Positions 6,247 to 6,806 of a stretch of 6,806 bases of DNA are shown here, in pieces (position 1 is the stretch's first letter; each line of letters opens with the position of its first letter). The DNA comes from Chloroflexota bacterium (GTDB lineage Bacteria; Chloroflexota; Limnocylindria; Limnocylindrales; Limnocylindraceae): positions 1-6,806 of the forward strand of contig CANKMK010000030.1 of the NCBI GenBank assembly GCA_947483025.1, written 5' to 3'. The notes below the pieces were generated by a model. That model ran no database searches. It had not been told where the DNA came from and saw only the letters and a list, made by a program, of their open reading frames with translations. Made by a program: the position numbers and the translations under genes.

Positions 6247-6806
6247 TTAGCGCGGCCGAGCCGCCTCAATGAATGCGGCCCAGACACGCTCCAAGTCGGC
6301 GGGGCTGCTCTCGGTGCGCTCAGGGTGACACTGCACGCCGAGCACAAATCGCTCACCCGCCTCTTCGAGCCCCTCAACAAGGGTGCCGCGTGGTGAGTCG
6401 GTGAATGCTGAAGCGCGCAACGTAGGCGCGAGTCGCTCGGGGCTGACCGCCTGGTGGTGATAGCTGTTCACTGCAAGTGGAGTGGTGCGATCGCCGAGGA
6501 TCTGCGCAAGCTTGGTGCCACCCTGCACGTCGAGCGGATGCGAGAGCGCTGGCGTTGCCGGATACGCCGCACCAACCTGCCCCTCAACATGCTGCAGCAG
6601 TGAGCCGCCGCGATGCACATTCAAGAACTGCAAGCCGCGACAGATCCCAAACACCGGAATGCCGCGTCGATCGGCGGCGTCGAGGGCGGCCCACTCCAGC
6701 GCATCGCGTGCCGGCTCAATGCCGATCGCACCATCGACGGGTTCGTTGTATCGCGCCGGATCAATGTCGGCACCACCCGAGAGAAGCAGGCCATCCATGG
6801 TGGCGA
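6247..6806 (-). CDS. C26-family class I glutamine amidotransferase-like hydrolase (gamma-glutamyl-GABA hydrolase type), 5' end outside the window
   Basis: The C-terminal part of a hydrolase of the peptidase C26/PuuD group, which cleaves gamma-glutamyl amides such as gamma-glutamyl-GABA in putrescine breakdown. The reading frame stays open to the window edge. The Met at 6796-6798 is probably internal, because it begins the conserved block DGLLLSGGADIDPARY, which in full-length members follows about 50-60 residues. Numbering from that Met, the nucleophile is C53 in GIPVFGICRGLQFLN, and the other two members of the triad are H158 and E160 in LGVQCHPE. VNSYHHQAV (110-118) is also a family hallmark. 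The catalytic triad is thus intact. Substrate assignment is uncertain because close homologues have varied gamma-glutamyl substrates, and no other polyamine gene is visible here. It lies 47 bp upstream of the regulator gene on the same strand and may partly read through into it. Confidence 0.88.
   Translation of the reverse strand, partial: ATMDGLLLSGGADIDPARYNEPVDGAIGIEPARDALEWAALDAADRRGIPVFGICRGLQFLNVHRGGSLLQHVEGQVGAAYPATPALSHPLDVQGGTKLAQILGDRTTPLAVNSYHHQAVSPERLAPTLRASAFTDSPRGTLVEGLEEAGERFVLGVQCHPERTESSPADLERVWAAFIEAARPR

Larger units (their letters stand above)
6202..6247. repeat. Eight-base direct repeat bounding the gap before the regulator gene
   Basis: CTCAGATT occurs at 6202-6209 and again at 6240-6247, 38 bp apart. 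The two copies bracket almost the whole 47-bp gap. One copy overlaps the candidate -10 box of the regulator, and the other ends at the last base of the amidotransferase gene's stop codon. Repeated sites around a promoter fit operator use, but a match of this length could also be coincidence. Confidence 0.4.

Noticed and set aside
6796..6798. ATG as the true start of the amidotransferase-like gene
   Set aside because: The frame remains open to the window edge, and the conserved N-terminal section of about 50-60 residues would be missing, so this Met is most likely internal.

Overview
This is a compact, GC-rich bacterial chromosome segment with six protein-coding genes. There is no RNA gene, CRISPR array, insertion sequence or integration scar that I can see. 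Non-coding sequence totals only about 156 of 6806 bases, with gaps of 36, 48, 5, 18, 2 and 47 bases. That density, the GC-rich third codon positions and the lack of well-placed Shine-Dalgarno sequences suggest a streamlined high-GC lineage. Chloroflexota or Actinomycetota would fit, but this is inference and no gene here fixes the taxonomy.

Layout, left to right. (1) A minus-strand gene (37-747) encodes an unrecognised protein with one probable membrane segment and a strand-rich C-terminal part. (2) It diverges across 48 bp from a plus-strand pair: an EamA/DMT-type transporter (796-1737), then, 5 bp later, a TM0106-type nuclease (1743-3755) that joins a RecB/Cas4-like PD-(D/E)XK domain to a DnaQ/RNase H-like exonuclease domain. 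(3) The nuclease converges, over 18 bp, on a minus-strand series that reads from the right edge inward. This consists of a C26-family class I glutamine amidotransferase-like hydrolase (truncated by the window, 6247-6806), a WYL-domain regulator (5177-6199) and an HD-domain phosphohydrolase related to dNTP triphosphohydrolases (3774-5174). The last two are only 2 bp apart.

Working together: the WYL regulator and HD phosphohydrolase look like one transcription unit, so the regulator may control itself and the enzyme. A WYL regulator with a SAMHD1-like enzyme, beside a two-active-site nuclease, resembles parts seen in nucleotide-depletion and DNA-damage or phage responses. Each part also occurs in ordinary chromosomal settings, so this is only a hypothesis. 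The three genes that begin after a real intergenic gap each carry a -10-like hexamer 6-7 nt before the start codon, which suggests leaderless transcription. The 47-bp gap before the regulator also holds short repeats and an imperfect palindrome that could be its operator.
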